DNA of 64,000 bases from Pseudomonadota bacterium (GCA_005776945.1 SXOB01000090.1:1-64000), one strand, 5' to 3'. Positions 34,924 to 44,689 are shown, numbered from the stretch's first letter. The notes: generated from the sequence alone by a model not told the origin. Numbers and translations: made by a program.

Positions 34924-35840
34924 CGGACGTCGACGAGCGTCAGGAACAGCGGCGTCGGGCTCAGGCACTGCGTCGCGTCGGTGCAGTTGATTGCGATGAA
35001 CCACAGGCCCTTGTCGAAACCACCAAAGGCCGCGCCAGACGCGTCGACCAGGGCGGACAGGTCCGTCCAGGCCGTCACGCCGTAGACGTCGACCGTGTAG
35101 AGCTCCTCGGCGACTTCGTAGAGCCGCATGAAAGACGCCTCGGCGTCCGCGACTTCCAGGTCCCCCAGTTTGCCAACGACGAGTTCCGCGGGAAGGAGGG
35201 GGTCGAAGGCTTTGCCATTCGCGTCGTTTTCCAGGCCCGACCAATCGAAGGTGATCGGTTGGTCCTCACCCTTCGGCGCGTCGACCATCGACGGGCTGTG
35301 CAGGTCCGCCGTAAAATTGGCCGAGCTGCAGTCGTCCGTGAAGGCGACCTCCGTCGCCGTGGACGCGTCCGAGAACGTCACGACCTTGGACATGAGGATG
35401 TCGGCGCGGGGCGTGATGTCGCGAACGGTCGCGAGCCAGATGCCGCCGTCGTCCAAGTGCTCCGCCACCGGGTCGTGAGGGTTGTCCAACACCGACATCG
35501 TGCTGCTCAGCACGCCGCACGCGCCCGGATTCGCCAGGAGGGTCTGGTAGGGAGAGTCGGACTGCGTGAGCGTCCCGTCCGTGATCTTCTCCGTCAGTGT
35601 GTCGAGGTCGAGGCTGAACTTCGCGAAGAGCAGTTCTTGGGGGGCCGCCGGCATCGGATTGCCACGCAGCGTGGTCGTCAGGGCGTCGTAGCAGAACGTG
35701 ATGTCCGCACCCACGGCCAGATCGAGCTGCCCGAAGTCGACAGACCCCGTGAAGCTGTAGTTGTGCTCGTCGGTCAGCACCAAGTTCGGCGAAGGCGCCG
35801 CGCACCCCGCTCCCAACCCCACGACGATCCAGCTGACCAT
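34920..35840 (-). CDS. Hypothetical lipoprotein
   Basis: A 306-residue predicted lipoprotein (MVSWIVVGLGAGC, Cys13) behind GGGGGGAGG on the minus strand. The body is beta-rich and acidic, with conserved-looking Cys residues (TFCYDAL, GACGVL, DDCSSANF, INCTDATQC) likely to form disulphides, and no recognisable domain. A TTAGCC element lies 19 bases upstream of the start. It is coupled to the aldehyde dehydrogenase by a GTGA overlap. The role is unknown. Confidence 0.75.
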   Translation of the reverse strand: MVSWIVVGLGAGCAAPSPNLVLTDEHNYSFTGSVDFGQLDLAVGADITFCYDALTTTLRGNPMPAAPQELLFAKFSLDLDTLTEKITDGTLTQSDSPYQTLLANPGACGVLSSTMSVLDNPHDPVAEHLDDGGIWLATVRDITPRADILMSKVVTFSDASTATEVAFTDDCSSANFTADLHSPSMVDAPKGEDQPITFDWSGLENDANGKAFDPLLPAELVVGKLGDLEVADAEASFMRLYEVAEELYTVDVYGVTAWTDLSALVDASGAAFGGFDKGLWFIAINCTDATQCLSPTPLFLTLVDVR

Positions 35841-35963
35841 ACCGCCTCCCCCCTCTCCTTAGCCGGGCGGCCGCTTCCTTACGACGCCCAAGACTCGCAA
35901 GGGCCTGAGCGAGACGAACGAAGCTCGACCGGTCTGCAGCGCCGCCTTGGCAATCTCCAATTA

Positions 35964-35995
35964 CTAGCTTTGCTAGGCACTTTATCCCGCGGATA
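35964..35995. promoter_or_regulatory. Two short inverted repeats upstream of a promoter
   Basis: CTAGC-TTT-GCTAG (35964-35976) and TATCC-CGC-GGATA (35983-35995) lie in an AT-rich patch immediately upstream of the promoter at 36003. Their symmetry suits operator or activator sites for the cassette; the rest of the 211-base gap shows nothing else. Confidence 0.4.
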
Positions 35996-36002
35996 TGACC
36001 CT

Positions 36003-36031
36003 TTGACAGCGGCCCAGGTCACGGCTACGAT
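36003..36031 (+). promoter_or_regulatory. Strong sigma70-type promoter of the first cassette
   Basis: TTGACA (36003-36008), a 17-base spacer and TACGAT (36026-36031), 20 bases before the ATG at 36052, with GGGAGGG as ribosome site. This is the best consensus match in the window. Confidence 0.7.
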
Positions 36032-36051
36032 GGCGACATCGGGAGGGACCC

Positions 36052-37836
36052 ATGCTCGCGTCTTGGCTCGGGCTGGCGCTCGGACCGGCCTGCGGTGGCG
36101 ACGACACGGCGTCGTCCACCCAACCACCGGACCCACCCGCCGGCCAAACCGTCGCCCTCCTGGGCGACGCCGAGTACCTCCTCCGCGTGTCCATGGCCCT
36201 CCGCGGCATCCGGCCGTCGGCCGCCGAGCTCGATGCTTACTTGGCCGACCCCAACACGCTGCCAGCCACGGTCGACGCCTGGATGACCACGCCGGAGTTC
36301 GAGGCCACGGTCCAGGACCTGTTCGCTGAATTGCTTCTCCTGCGGACCGATACGACCTTCCAGTTGCCGGTCAAAGGAATCCTCGCCGACAAAGGGTACA
36401 CCCAGGGCGACGTCTATACGTCGACCACCCAGGCGCCCCTGGAGTTGATTTCCAGCATCGTCATGGCCGACGAACCCTACGCCAACGTCTTTACGGCCGA
36501 TTACACCCTCACCGATGCCGTTGTCGCGGATATCTATGGCCTCGACTACGATTTCGACCTTGGCGGTTGGCAAGAATCGCACTGGACCGATGGACGTCCA
36601 CAGTCCGGTCTGCTCAGCGATTCCGAAGTGTGGCGTCGATGGGTTTCCAATGCGGCGAATTATCACCGCGGACGAGCCAACTTCATCAGCCGGACCTTTT
36701 TGTGCGAGGACATCGGCGCGCGCGACATCGCGCAACCAGCGCTCGATCTGAACGATCCCGCCCTCGTGGCCGCGGCCGTCGCCGATCCCGCCATGGGCTG
36801 CCCGGCCTGCCACGACACCTTGGACCCTTTGGCGGCCGTTTTCTGGGGCTACAAAGAACAACTCAAGCGCAACGCGGTCGAAACCGCCTACGCTGCCGAG
36901 TGCACGTGGGACTACAGCAACGGCGAACCTCCCCGCGGCGTTTACAAACCTGAACATTTCTGCTATCCGCTTCGATTTTACGACATTACCGAACAGGGGC
37001 GCTGGGAGGACGAAGGGCTCAAGCCTCCAGCATGGTATGGCAAGCCAGTCGAAGACATGACCGACCTTGGCATCCACCTGGTCGCGGATTCGCGCTTCGA
37101 CCTCTGCACCGCCCGAACCGTTTTCGCCTACCTCAATCAGGTCGAGCGACTAGACGTCCCGCTCGACATCGCGCTCGACCTCCAAGCGGAGTTCAGGGCG
37201 TCCGGGCAATCGCTCAAGACGCTTTTCCGCAGCGTGGTCCTTTCCGACCACTTCCGCAGCGTGACCCGGCTGGATCCCGAATCCACGGATTTCGTCGCGG
37301 GCCTGTTGCCGATCCGGCCCGAGCAAGTCGATCGGAGCATCGTGGACCTCACGGGCTTCACCTGGGTCGCCAACGGCGACGACGCCAAATGCCACGAGGG
37401 CGTCAACCTATGCTGGAATACGGTCAACCTGTCCCAAAGCGACCTGTACGGCTTCCGATCCTTGATGGGAGGCGTTGACGGCTTCACCGTCACGCACCCC
37501 ACGCGCGGCACCACGCCAACGAAGGTCCTGGCGCTGGCCAAGCTTGCAGCCGAGGCCTCGGGCTGGGTCGTCGACCAGGACTTCGCCCTCGACCCCGCCG
37601 AGCGCAAGCTGCTGACCCTCGTCGAGGCCACCACGGCCGACGAAGCCTCCATCCGCGCCCAATTGTCCGCCATGCACTGGCGGTTGTACGTTGAAGACGT
37701 GCCGCCCGACAGCCCCGCCGTCGACGCGTCCTATGCGCTCTTCACCGCGGTTCTCGCCCGGACCGGCGACCCCACGGAATCCTGGAAGACCACACTCACA
37801 GGCATGCTGCAGGATCCGCGCATGCTCCTGTACTGA
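36052..37836 (+). CDS. DUF1592/DUF1588-like single-haem lipoprotein (cassette gene A)
   Basis: A 594-residue lipoprotein (MLASWLGLALGPAC, Cys14). Mostly helical, it has one c-type haem site CPACH at residues 250-254 within C.ACHDTLDPLAAVFWGYK, the hallmark of the Planctomycetes/Myxococcota DUF1588-type cytochrome proteins. Other shared patterns are PQSGLLS...VWRRW, HRGRANFISRTFLCED, and a C-terminus in QDPRMLLY. Paralogues are at 44701 and 62253. It is followed after seven bases by a DUF1501 gene. The family is usually paired with DUF1501 and is thought to act outside the membrane; its biochemical job is not established. Confidence 0.85.
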   Translation: MLASWLGLALGPACGGDDTASSTQPPDPPAGQTVALLGDAEYLLRVSMALRGIRPSAAELDAYLADPNTLPATVDAWMTTPEFEATVQDLFAELLLLRTDTTFQLPVKGILADKGYTQGDVYTSTTQAPLELISSIVMADEPYANVFTADYTLTDAVVADIYGLDYDFDLGGWQESHWTDGRPQSGLLSDSEVWRRWVSNAANYHRGRANFISRTFLCEDIGARDIAQPALDLNDPALVAAAVADPAMGCPACHDTLDPLAAVFWGYKEQLKRNAVETAYAAECTWDYSNGEPPRGVYKPEHFCYPLRFYDITEQGRWEDEGLKPPAWYGKPVEDMTDLGIHLVADSRFDLCTARTVFAYLNQVERLDVPLDIALDLQAEFRASGQSLKTLFRSVVLSDHFRSVTRLDPESTDFVAGLLPIRPEQVDRSIVDLTGFTWVANGDDAKCHEGVNLCWNTVNLSQSDLYGFRSLMGGVDGFTVTHPTRGTTPTKVLALAKLAAEASGWVVDQDFALDPAERKLLTLVEATTADEASIRAQLSAMHWRLYVEDVPPDSPAVDASYALFTAVLARTGDPTESWKTTLTGMLQDPRMLLY

Positions 37837-37843
37837 GGTGACC

Positions 37844-39178
37844 ATGAACCGCCGCCAGCTCCTTGCCGGAAGCGCCGTTGGCCTTGCAGGCCTGACCGGT
37901 CTGCCACGGGCCACTGCGCAGACCACCAGCGGCAAGCGCCTCATCGTCGTCCTCATCGAGGGCGGGTGGGATCCCACCTACTGCCTCGACCCGAAATGGG
38001 GCAACGACACGATCGACGGCCCGGAAGACGACATCAACGGTCTTGCCGGAACGACCGAAGACGTGGTGACGCTCGGCGGCATCACGTTCGCCCACAACGA
38101 GTCCAAACGCCGCGCCGTTCGAGAGTTCTTCGAAGGCGTCCCGGAACAGGACGGAGCTGCCATCGCCGGCCAGGGGCCCCGCCACACGCGCTGCCACGTC
38201 GTCAACGGCATCGACGCGGGCAGCATCGCCCATGACCCTTGTCGCGCCCGCATGCTCACGGGCACCTTCGACATGACGCGGCCCGACTTGGCGGTCATCG
38301 TCGGCGCGGCCCACGGAAGCAACCTTCCACTTGGCAGCCTCGACCTGTCGGGTTGGAGTTTTTCAGGGTCCCTGGCCGCCACGACCGGTCGCGTCGGTTT
38401 CCAGAATCAGCTGAAGGCGACGGTCGACCCCACCGCACAGTTTTACGCGCCCCTCGACGCCGGCTTCACCTACCCCATCCACGAGGTGGCGGAGGAGGAC
38501 GACGACGCCATCGTCGCTTTCCTGCAGACGCGCGCCGAGGCGTTGCGCGCCCTCCGCGGCGAGGCCCCAGCCGGACCCAACCACGCCCGCATCGACGACA
38601 TCCTCGCAAGCATCGACCGCGCTGGCCGCTTCCGCGCTCAGGGTGCCGACCTGCTGAAGGACCTTCGGATCGGCGCGAAGAGCGACTTCGCCGATCAGGT
38701 CATCATTGCGGCGGACATGTTGGAGGGCGGCGTTTGCTGGTCCGCCTTCCTCGACACGCGCGTCGAGTGGGACACCCACGAAATCAACATGGTCCAACAC
38801 GACAACTACGACGAAGCGTTCACGCACCTCACCACCCTGTACGACGAGCTCGTACGCCGCGGCCTGTTCGAGGACACGATCGTTGCCGTAATCTCGGAAA
38901 TGGGGCGCACGCCGAAGCTGAATTTGTCGGGCGGCAAAGACCATTGGGCCCACACGAGTGCGCTGTTCTTCGGAGGCGGAATCCGCGGCAACACGACCAC
39001 GGGCGCAACCAACGAATCGATGACCTCGATGCCCGTCAACCTCGAAACCGGCGAGTTGGACGAAAACGGCGAGATCATCCACTACTACAATCTCGTCGCC
39101 GGCATCCTCGACCTGTGCGAAGTGGATCCGCAGGCCTGGCTACCCGACATCGCACCCTACCGAGGGTTGCGTGCGTGA
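37844..39178 (+). CDS. DUF1501 family protein with Tat-like signal (cassette gene B)
   Basis: A 444-residue protein of the DUF1501 family, which has an alkaline-phosphatase/sulphatase-like fold. The N-terminus MNRRQLLAGSAVGLAGL is a twin-arginine type signal. Landmarks are VVLIEGGWDPTY, SIAHDPCRARMLTG, WDTHE and the near C-terminal ISEMGRTPKL...GGKDHWAH signature with metal-type Asp/His. ATG 37844 follows the cassette A stop. Tat export implies folding, perhaps with metal, before transport. The stop region overlaps the next gene by eight bases. Confidence 0.87.
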   Translation: MNRRQLLAGSAVGLAGLTGLPRATAQTTSGKRLIVVLIEGGWDPTYCLDPKWGNDTIDGPEDDINGLAGTTEDVVTLGGITFAHNESKRRAVREFFEGVPEQDGAAIAGQGPRHTRCHVVNGIDAGSIAHDPCRARMLTGTFDMTRPDLAVIVGAAHGSNLPLGSLDLSGWSFSGSLAATTGRVGFQNQLKATVDPTAQFYAPLDAGFTYPIHEVAEEDDDAIVAFLQTRAEALRALRGEAPAGPNHARIDDILASIDRAGRFRAQGADLLKDLRIGAKSDFADQVIIAADMLEGGVCWSAFLDTRVEWDTHEINMVQHDNYDEAFTHLTTLYDELVRRGLFEDTIVAVISEMGRTPKLNLSGGKDHWAHTSALFFGGGIRGNTTTGATNESMTSMPVNLETGELDENGEIIHYYNLVAGILDLCEVDPQAWLPDIAPYRGLRA

Positions 39179-41291
39179 ATCGCTCGTCCTGCTTCTCGCC
39201 GTCTCGTGCGGCGACGCGGAACCCCCGGAAGACACCGCACCAGCTCAGACGTGCAGCACCGAGCTGACGTGGGAGAACTGGGGCTACGGGTTCTTTCAGA
39301 CGTGGTGTTTACCGTGCCATACCGAGAACCTCATCTCCGATCCGCCCACCACGACCTTCGACACCCCGGACCCTCGCTACGGCGCCCCAACGGGCGTCGA
39401 CTTCGACACGTACGCGGACGTGGTCCAGTGGCGTGAGCGCATCCTCACACGCGTGACGGACGACAACGCACCCATGCCTCCGGGCGGCGGCGGTCTCGAC
39501 CCGGACACGCGGGACCTCATCGTCGCATGGCTCAGCTGTGGGATGCCCATCGGGGAGTCGCCTCCGACCGAAGCCGATCCGTGTGAGCCTCGCCTCCCAC
39601 TGCCGGGTCCAGCGACGCTTTCCGCGCAGACGTTGTGCGGCGTGTACAACGCCGTCGATGGCGACCTCACGGTCGACACGGCCGTCGGGCTGGAGTGTCT
39701 CTGCGACGTCTCTGGCGACCTGGTCCTCGACGCTTCGGCTCCGCTGGACGCGCCAAGGCTTCACACCGTAGGCGGCGACCTCATCACGTCGCCCACGGCC
39801 ACGGCAGCTACGATGAATTTCCCCGCGCTGGAAACGGTCGGCGGGGCGGTTGATCTGTCGCTCTCGCCGTCCACGGTCCAAGTCGAACTCCCCGAGCTGA
39901 CCAGCGTCGGCGGCGACTTCACGGCGTCCGGCGGCGGCCTCGCCAATCTCTGGCTTCGCGAACTTGGAAGCGTGGGAGGCAGCCTCACATTGTCGGATCT
40001 GGACACGGTCGCCAGCGTCGACCTTGCCCGCATTGCGTCCGTGGGGGGGAGCCTTCGCATCGAGCGGAATCCTGCTCTCGCCGAGCTGCTCGGTGGCACA
40101 GCCCTCGTGTCCGTGGCCCAGGACGTCGTCCTGGCCGATCTGCCATCCCGGACCGGCGAACTCGCGATGTTTGACGCCCTGACCCACGTCCCGGGCAACA
40201 TCGAAATCACTCGTCTCGACGGCATCGAGAGCCTTCAGGGCTTCTACAAGCTGGAGACTGTCGGCGGTCACCTCTGGATTCAGGACAACGCGAGTCTTCT
40301 CAAGGTGTCCGATTTCTATTTCTTGGCCTCCGTCGGTGGCGCCCTCGCCGTCGAAGGCAATGCGCTGCTCGAGACCGTCAACGACTTTCCTCTTCTCTCG
40401 GAGGTCGGCCTGCTGGGCACGGGCGACGAGGCCGAGCTGCGCGTTTCCGACAATCCCCGCATCTTTGGCTTCCCGGGCCTTGGCAGCGTCATGTCCATCG
40501 GCACCCTCCGCATCGAACGCAACGGTTTGGGCATTTCGCCCGAATCCGGACTCGGGGGCATCCCTCCTTTTGCGGGCCTGACCACCGTCCTCGGCGACGT
40601 CATCATCACGGACAACACGTACCTCCTTGGGATCGACGCGTTGACGGCCATCGATTCCATCGGCGGGGACGTCATCGTCTCCGACAACGAGGCTCTCTTT
40701 GCTCTGCTCCTTTTCGCGGACGCCGGCGTGGGCGCCTCCATCGACGGCGATCTTACGATCACGAATCTGGGCGGGCTGAACGTGCTCACCATCGGCCCGC
40801 GCCTCGGCACCGTCGGTGGCGACCTCACGGTATCAGGAAATCATGCGCTCAAGGCCTGGACGGGACCCATCAACCTTGCGAGCGTAGGCGGAACGCTGGC
40901 CATCAAGGAAAACGCCGACCTCTCCGCGTTGGCGGGCTTCGACGACCTGGAGTCTGTTGGCTCCCTGTTGCTGGAGTCGAACCCCGAGCTCTTCACCTAC
41001 GAGGGCATGGGCTCGCTCGAAACCGTCGCAGGCGACCTCCATGTCGACAACTGCGACGCCATGACCCACATCGACGCGCTCTCGAGCGTTGACCTCGTCT
41101 TCGGCCACCTCTGGCTGGAGGAAAACGCCTCACTCTCGGACCTCGACGGCCTTCAGGGCCTCACAGCGGTCGGCGGTGACCTCCGCATCGTCAACAACCC
41201 CGACCTCGACACCGACGACGCCCAGCTCCTGGCCGACGCCCTCGGCGCCAACATCGGCGGCGAGGTCGTCATCACCGGAAACGGTCCCTGA
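39171..41291 (+). CDS. L-domain-like repeat lipoprotein with a c-type haem site (cassette gene C)
   Basis: A 706-residue lipoprotein (MRESLVLLLAVSC, Cys13) with haem motif CLPCH at 46-50. A cytochrome-like N-domain extends to about 125, ending in PMPPGGGGLDPDTRDLIVAWLSCG. From about 145 to the end are some 20 repeats of the kind L..VGGDL.I..N..L, the beta-helix spacing of Receptor L-domain and leucine-rich-repeat proteins. So a surface solenoid is joined to a haem head. Its counterpart is the gene at 41298 on the other strand. GTG 39171 overlaps the DUF1501 gene; the repeat region may bind a surface partner. Confidence 0.82.
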   Translation: MRESLVLLLAVSCGDAEPPEDTAPAQTCSTELTWENWGYGFFQTWCLPCHTENLISDPPTTTFDTPDPRYGAPTGVDFDTYADVVQWRERILTRVTDDNAPMPPGGGGLDPDTRDLIVAWLSCGMPIGESPPTEADPCEPRLPLPGPATLSAQTLCGVYNAVDGDLTVDTAVGLECLCDVSGDLVLDASAPLDAPRLHTVGGDLITSPTATAATMNFPALETVGGAVDLSLSPSTVQVELPELTSVGGDFTASGGGLANLWLRELGSVGGSLTLSDLDTVASVDLARIASVGGSLRIERNPALAELLGGTALVSVAQDVVLADLPSRTGELAMFDALTHVPGNIEITRLDGIESLQGFYKLETVGGHLWIQDNASLLKVSDFYFLASVGGALAVEGNALLETVNDFPLLSEVGLLGTGDEAELRVSDNPRIFGFPGLGSVMSIGTLRIERNGLGISPESGLGGIPPFAGLTTVLGDVIITDNTYLLGIDALTAIDSIGGDVIVSDNEALFALLLFADAGVGASIDGDLTITNLGGLNVLTIGPRLGTVGGDLTVSGNHALKAWTGPINLASVGGTLAIKENADLSALAGFDDLESVGSLLLESNPELFTYEGMGSLETVAGDLHVDNCDAMTHIDALSSVDLVFGHLWLEENASLSDLDGLQGLTAVGGDLRIVNNPDLDTDDAQLLADALGANIGGEVVITGNGP

Positions 41292-41304
41292 CAGCGGTCA
41301 GGGA
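41285..41304. terminator. Hairpin containing both convergent stop codons
   Basis: TCCCTGAC (41285-41292) and GTCAGGGA (41297-41304) form a perfect 8-base stem with loop AGCG between the two tail-to-tail cassettes. Both stop codons lie inside the stem. No T run follows in either direction, so termination is plausible but unproved. Confidence 0.5.
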
Positions 41305-43232
41305 ACCCCGTTGTCGGCCACGTAGGTCGTCCCACCTACGGATACGGCGCCAGCAAACGCCTCGGCCTCGGCCTGGGGAAGCGCGTCGTTGCCGGTAATC
41401 ACGAGATCGCCGCCAACGACGTCCATCTTGCTCAATGACGAGACCGTCTTGAAGGACGCGTTGTCCCGAAGGTGGAAGTACCCACCCACGAATTCGAGCT
41501 TGCCGAGTCCCGGAATCGTCGTGAGCTGGGCGTTGCCGTAAAGGCGGCAATTCCCTTCGACCGCCGTGAGGGCACCGAATCCTCCGATGTCCTCAAGACC
41601 CAGATTCCCGTTGACGCTCCAACTGCCCCCCACGCGAAAGAGGTTGGTGAATCGAGCGACCGTCACCAGGTCCGCATTGTCCTGGATGAGGACGTTGCCC
41701 TCGACCTCGGCCAAGAATGGAAAGGCGTCCATCACGGCCAACTGGCCGTTGTCTGCAACAACAAGGTCGCCGCCAAGCGTCTCCAAGGCCCCGAATTCGG
41801 CCAAGACCGCAATTCCGCTGTTGCCTTCGAAGATGAGGTCGCCGCCGATGGTCGTCAGCGCCGCGAACCCCTGCATGTCTTCCTGGCCTCGATTGTCCTC
41901 GATGGCGAGTTGCCCCTCGATTTCAACAAGGTTCACAAAGCCCGTGACGTGTTTGAAGTCGGAGTTTCCTTCCAGACGGATGTCGCCCTGGGCGAGCGTC
42001 ATCACGTCGAATCCCCGCATGCTGGTCAGGACCGGGTTGTTTCGGACGATGATGTCGTTCGTCGCCACGGGAAGCAGGGTGAAGCCGTCGAGCAACGTGA
42101 GCGACGCGTTCTCCTCGACCGTGACCACACCGTCTACCCTGACCAGACGGAAAAAGGCGTCGCCCATTTCCGCCACGCCGTCGAGGCGAGCGATCGTCAG
42201 CGTCCCGTGCACTTCCTCCACGGTTTCGGTGCTCTCGATGTCGGAAACCGACGGCAAGTCCGAGAATTCCAAGTCGCCGCCGACGGTTCGCAGACGAATC
42301 ACGTCCAATTCGGACAGCGCCATCAGACGGGCAACGATGAGGTCGCCCGACACCGTATCGAGCTCCGCGAGGGGCACGGCGGTCAGCCCAGGCAGATCTT
42401 CAAAGGTCAGGTCGCCGCCGACCGTCGTCAGGGCGGAGAGGTCCAGTTCGCCCATCAGCGGGTTGTCGCGAACCGTCAGGGCCCCGTCCACGGACGCAAG
42501 TTCGGGAGCGGAAATCGAACTGAAGTTGTCGTTCCACAGAACGAGGACGTCGCCGCCCACGCGACTGAGCAGCGGTGCAACCAGGGAGATCGGCTGCGAC
42601 ACGCCGGTGGCGGTCGGGTCGAGCGTTTCGTTGTCCTCGTCGTAGTTGCTCGGCACGACCCAGAGGTCTCCCGTCACTTCGCAGAGGCAATCCAGCGTGA
42701 TCTCGCCGCCAAAGACGTGAAGGTCGCCCTGAATGGCGTTGCCCTCCAGGCAGAAGGCATCAGCGTCAGCCTGCGAACGAATTTCGACGGCGCCCGTCGG
42801 ATTGACGAATATCGGCGCGTCGCAGGCGGCAGGCGCCGCCGCCTCCCCTGGGGCTCCGCAAGCAATCCACTCCTCGAAGAGGACCGAATCCTCCTCGAAC
42901 ACGCCGCCCGCGGGTGGCATCGTGGCGCTTGCGCCCGTAGCGCGGGCCTCGATACGGCCAAGCCAATTCACCACGTCGTCGTAGCTGTCGAAGTCCACGC
43001 CCTCTGGCGCGCCTTGCCGGGACCCCACCGCAACGGTCGCCGAGTGACACGACAAGCACCACGTGCGAATAAACCCCTCCCCCGTATTGGCATAGTCCAA
43101 CGTGCTGTCCGGAGGACACTCACCCGTAAACACGACGTCCGTGGTGTCCGTCGGTTCAGGCGGGTCCCCATGAGGAAGCCAGCTCACCGCATCGCAACCC
43201 GACAGGGCGATCAGCAACAGGGAGGGTGTCAC
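41298..43232 (-). CDS. L-domain-like repeat lipoprotein with a c-type haem site (cassette gene C')
   Basis: A 644-residue paralogue of the gene at 39171. The lipobox is SLLLIALSGC (Cys13), the haem site CLSCH at 59-63, followed by PPAGGVFEEDSVLFEEWIACG and then VGGDL.I..N type repeats to the C-terminus. GTG 43232 overlaps the DUF1501 stop as GTGA; reading from 43271 adds residues without a better signal. It is the third gene of the minus-strand cassette and meets its paralogue tail to tail with six bases between stops. Confidence 0.82.
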   Translation of the reverse strand: MTPSLLLIALSGCDAVSWLPHGDPPEPTDTTDVVFTGECPPDSTLDYANTGEGFIRTWCLSCHSATVAVGSRQGAPEGVDFDSYDDVVNWLGRIEARATGASATMPPAGGVFEEDSVLFEEWIACGAPGEAAAPAACDAPIFVNPTGAVEIRSQADADAFCLEGNAIQGDLHVFGGEITLDCLCEVTGDLWVVPSNYDEDNETLDPTATGVSQPISLVAPLLSRVGGDVLVLWNDNFSSISAPELASVDGALTVRDNPLMGELDLSALTTVGGDLTFEDLPGLTAVPLAELDTVSGDLIVARLMALSELDVIRLRTVGGDLEFSDLPSVSDIESTETVEEVHGTLTIARLDGVAEMGDAFFRLVRVDGVVTVEENASLTLLDGFTLLPVATNDIIVRNNPVLTSMRGFDVMTLAQGDIRLEGNSDFKHVTGFVNLVEIEGQLAIEDNRGQEDMQGFAALTTIGGDLIFEGNSGIAVLAEFGALETLGGDLVVADNGQLAVMDAFPFLAEVEGNVLIQDNADLVTVARFTNLFRVGGSWSVNGNLGLEDIGGFGALTAVEGNCRLYGNAQLTTIPGLGKLEFVGGYFHLRDNASFKTVSSLSKMDVVGGDLVITGNDALPQAEAEAFAGAVSVGGTTYVADNGVP

Positions 43233-44689
43233 GCTTTGGCGCCGACGAACGGAAAGGCCAAAGGCAGCCACTTCGCCGGTTCGATGTTCATCATGGACAA
43301 GAGCCCCGAGACGAAGTTGTCGTATTTGTTCAACTCTCCGCCATCGGCGGTGTCAAGCAACATGCCGGTCGCCAGGTCCACGGGAAGGCTCTCCATCCCG
43401 TCAGAGGTGGCGCCGTAGGTAAAGCCGCCCTTGACGCCCGCGCCAATCAGCAACTGGGTCGTGTGCGCCCAATGGTCCTTGCCACCCCCCACATTCAGGC
43501 GGGGCGTGCGACCCATCTCGCTGCACACCACGACCATGGTGTCGGCCAGCAGGCCCGTGGCTTCGAGTTGGCACATCAACAGGTCGAGCACGTCGAAGAA
43601 GGACTCGTAGCGCTCGTGCTGCAGCACGTTGCCCTTGTGCGTGTCCCAGGAATCGAAATGCTGCATCGTGACGGCGCGGCACAGGCCCTTCTGGAGCAAG
43701 TCCACACCGACGCAGGCCTGCAAGGCCATGTCGGGCTCTTCGCCAAGGATCAGGTCGGCGACGATGTTGCTGCCGCTCTCGTAGAGGAGGCGGCGGCGCT
43801 CCAGCGCCTGAAGCATGTCGTCGAGGCGCTGGCCGTTGCGTAGGTGATTGCCCACCGAGGCCCGCATCTGGGAGACGCGGTCTTCGATGATGCGACGAAT
43901 GAGGACGTCCTCCTCGCTGTCGACGATGGGTTCTGGGTCGCGACGGAACAGCGGGAGCACATAGGAACCCGCGGCACTGGTCGGCTCCGGGTAGAGCGTC
44001 GTGGGGTCGAGCAATGTCTTGAGCTGGGCATTGAAGCCGATTCGTCCCGTCGACGCTGCGAGCTGGCCACTGTAGGAGAGGCCCGAGAAGTCCACAGACC
44101 CGAGCGGCAGCCCTGTCCCCTGCTCAAATCCGAAAATCGTCGCGAAGTCGGGATTGAATGAGTCGGTCGTTCCCGTGAGGAGCCGGATTCGGCACGGCTG
44201 ATGGACGATGCTGCCCGTCCACTGACCATTGACGACCGCCGTCGCGGGCCACCATCGGCTGAAGAACTGCTCCACGGAATTCCGCTTCAGATTCGTCTTG
44301 AGAATCATCCCGGGGCCAGGGGACGCCAACGTTTCGTCGTTGGCCTCTCTCCCGAATCCTACCGTACGCTCCACGTCCGTGGGGTCCAGCGGATTCGAAT
44401 CCACCTCAGGTCCGTCGTGATAGGGATTTCCCGTCTTGGGGTCGAACGAGAACGTCGTATCCCAACCCCCCTTCGCAATGCAGACGACGAGGTATTTCGG
44501 CGACTTGGCGAAGGTTGGAACCACCGGATCGCAGGCGGGCTGGTTCTTGCCCGAATCGTCCTCGCCCTCGGAGGACAGGCTGCCCGCGCACACGCCGTCG
44601 AAGGCGCGGGCCAACCGTGGCCAACCCAAGGCGCCGCCGACCGCGAGCGTGCCCGCAGAACTGAGAAGGGCTCGGCGATGGAGCTTCAT
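43229..44689 (-). CDS. DUF1501 family protein with Tat-like signal (cassette gene B')
   Basis: A 486-residue DUF1501 protein paralogous to the gene at 37844. The signal is MKLHRRALLSSAGTLAVGGALG, a twin-arginine-like RR followed by a hydrophobic core. Diagnostic parts are VVCIAKGGWDTTF, SIVHQPCRIRLLTG, DSWDTHKG and CSEMGRTPRL...GGKDHWAH. ATG 44689 is preferred because GAGG lies nine bases before it; ATG 44698 adds three residues. It follows the single-haem gene by 11 bases and is coupled to the L-domain gene. Confidence 0.87.
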   Translation of the reverse strand: MKLHRRALLSSAGTLAVGGALGWPRLARAFDGVCAGSLSSEGEDDSGKNQPACDPVVPTFAKSPKYLVVCIAKGGWDTTFSFDPKTGNPYHDGPEVDSNPLDPTDVERTVGFGREANDETLASPGPGMILKTNLKRNSVEQFFSRWWPATAVVNGQWTGSIVHQPCRIRLLTGTTDSFNPDFATIFGFEQGTGLPLGSVDFSGLSYSGQLAASTGRIGFNAQLKTLLDPTTLYPEPTSAAGSYVLPLFRRDPEPIVDSEEDVLIRRIIEDRVSQMRASVGNHLRNGQRLDDMLQALERRRLLYESGSNIVADLILGEEPDMALQACVGVDLLQKGLCRAVTMQHFDSWDTHKGNVLQHERYESFFDVLDLLMCQLEATGLLADTMVVVCSEMGRTPRLNVGGGKDHWAHTTQLLIGAGVKGGFTYGATSDGMESLPVDLATGMLLDTADGGELNKYDNFVSGLLSMMNIEPAKWLPLAFPFVGAKA

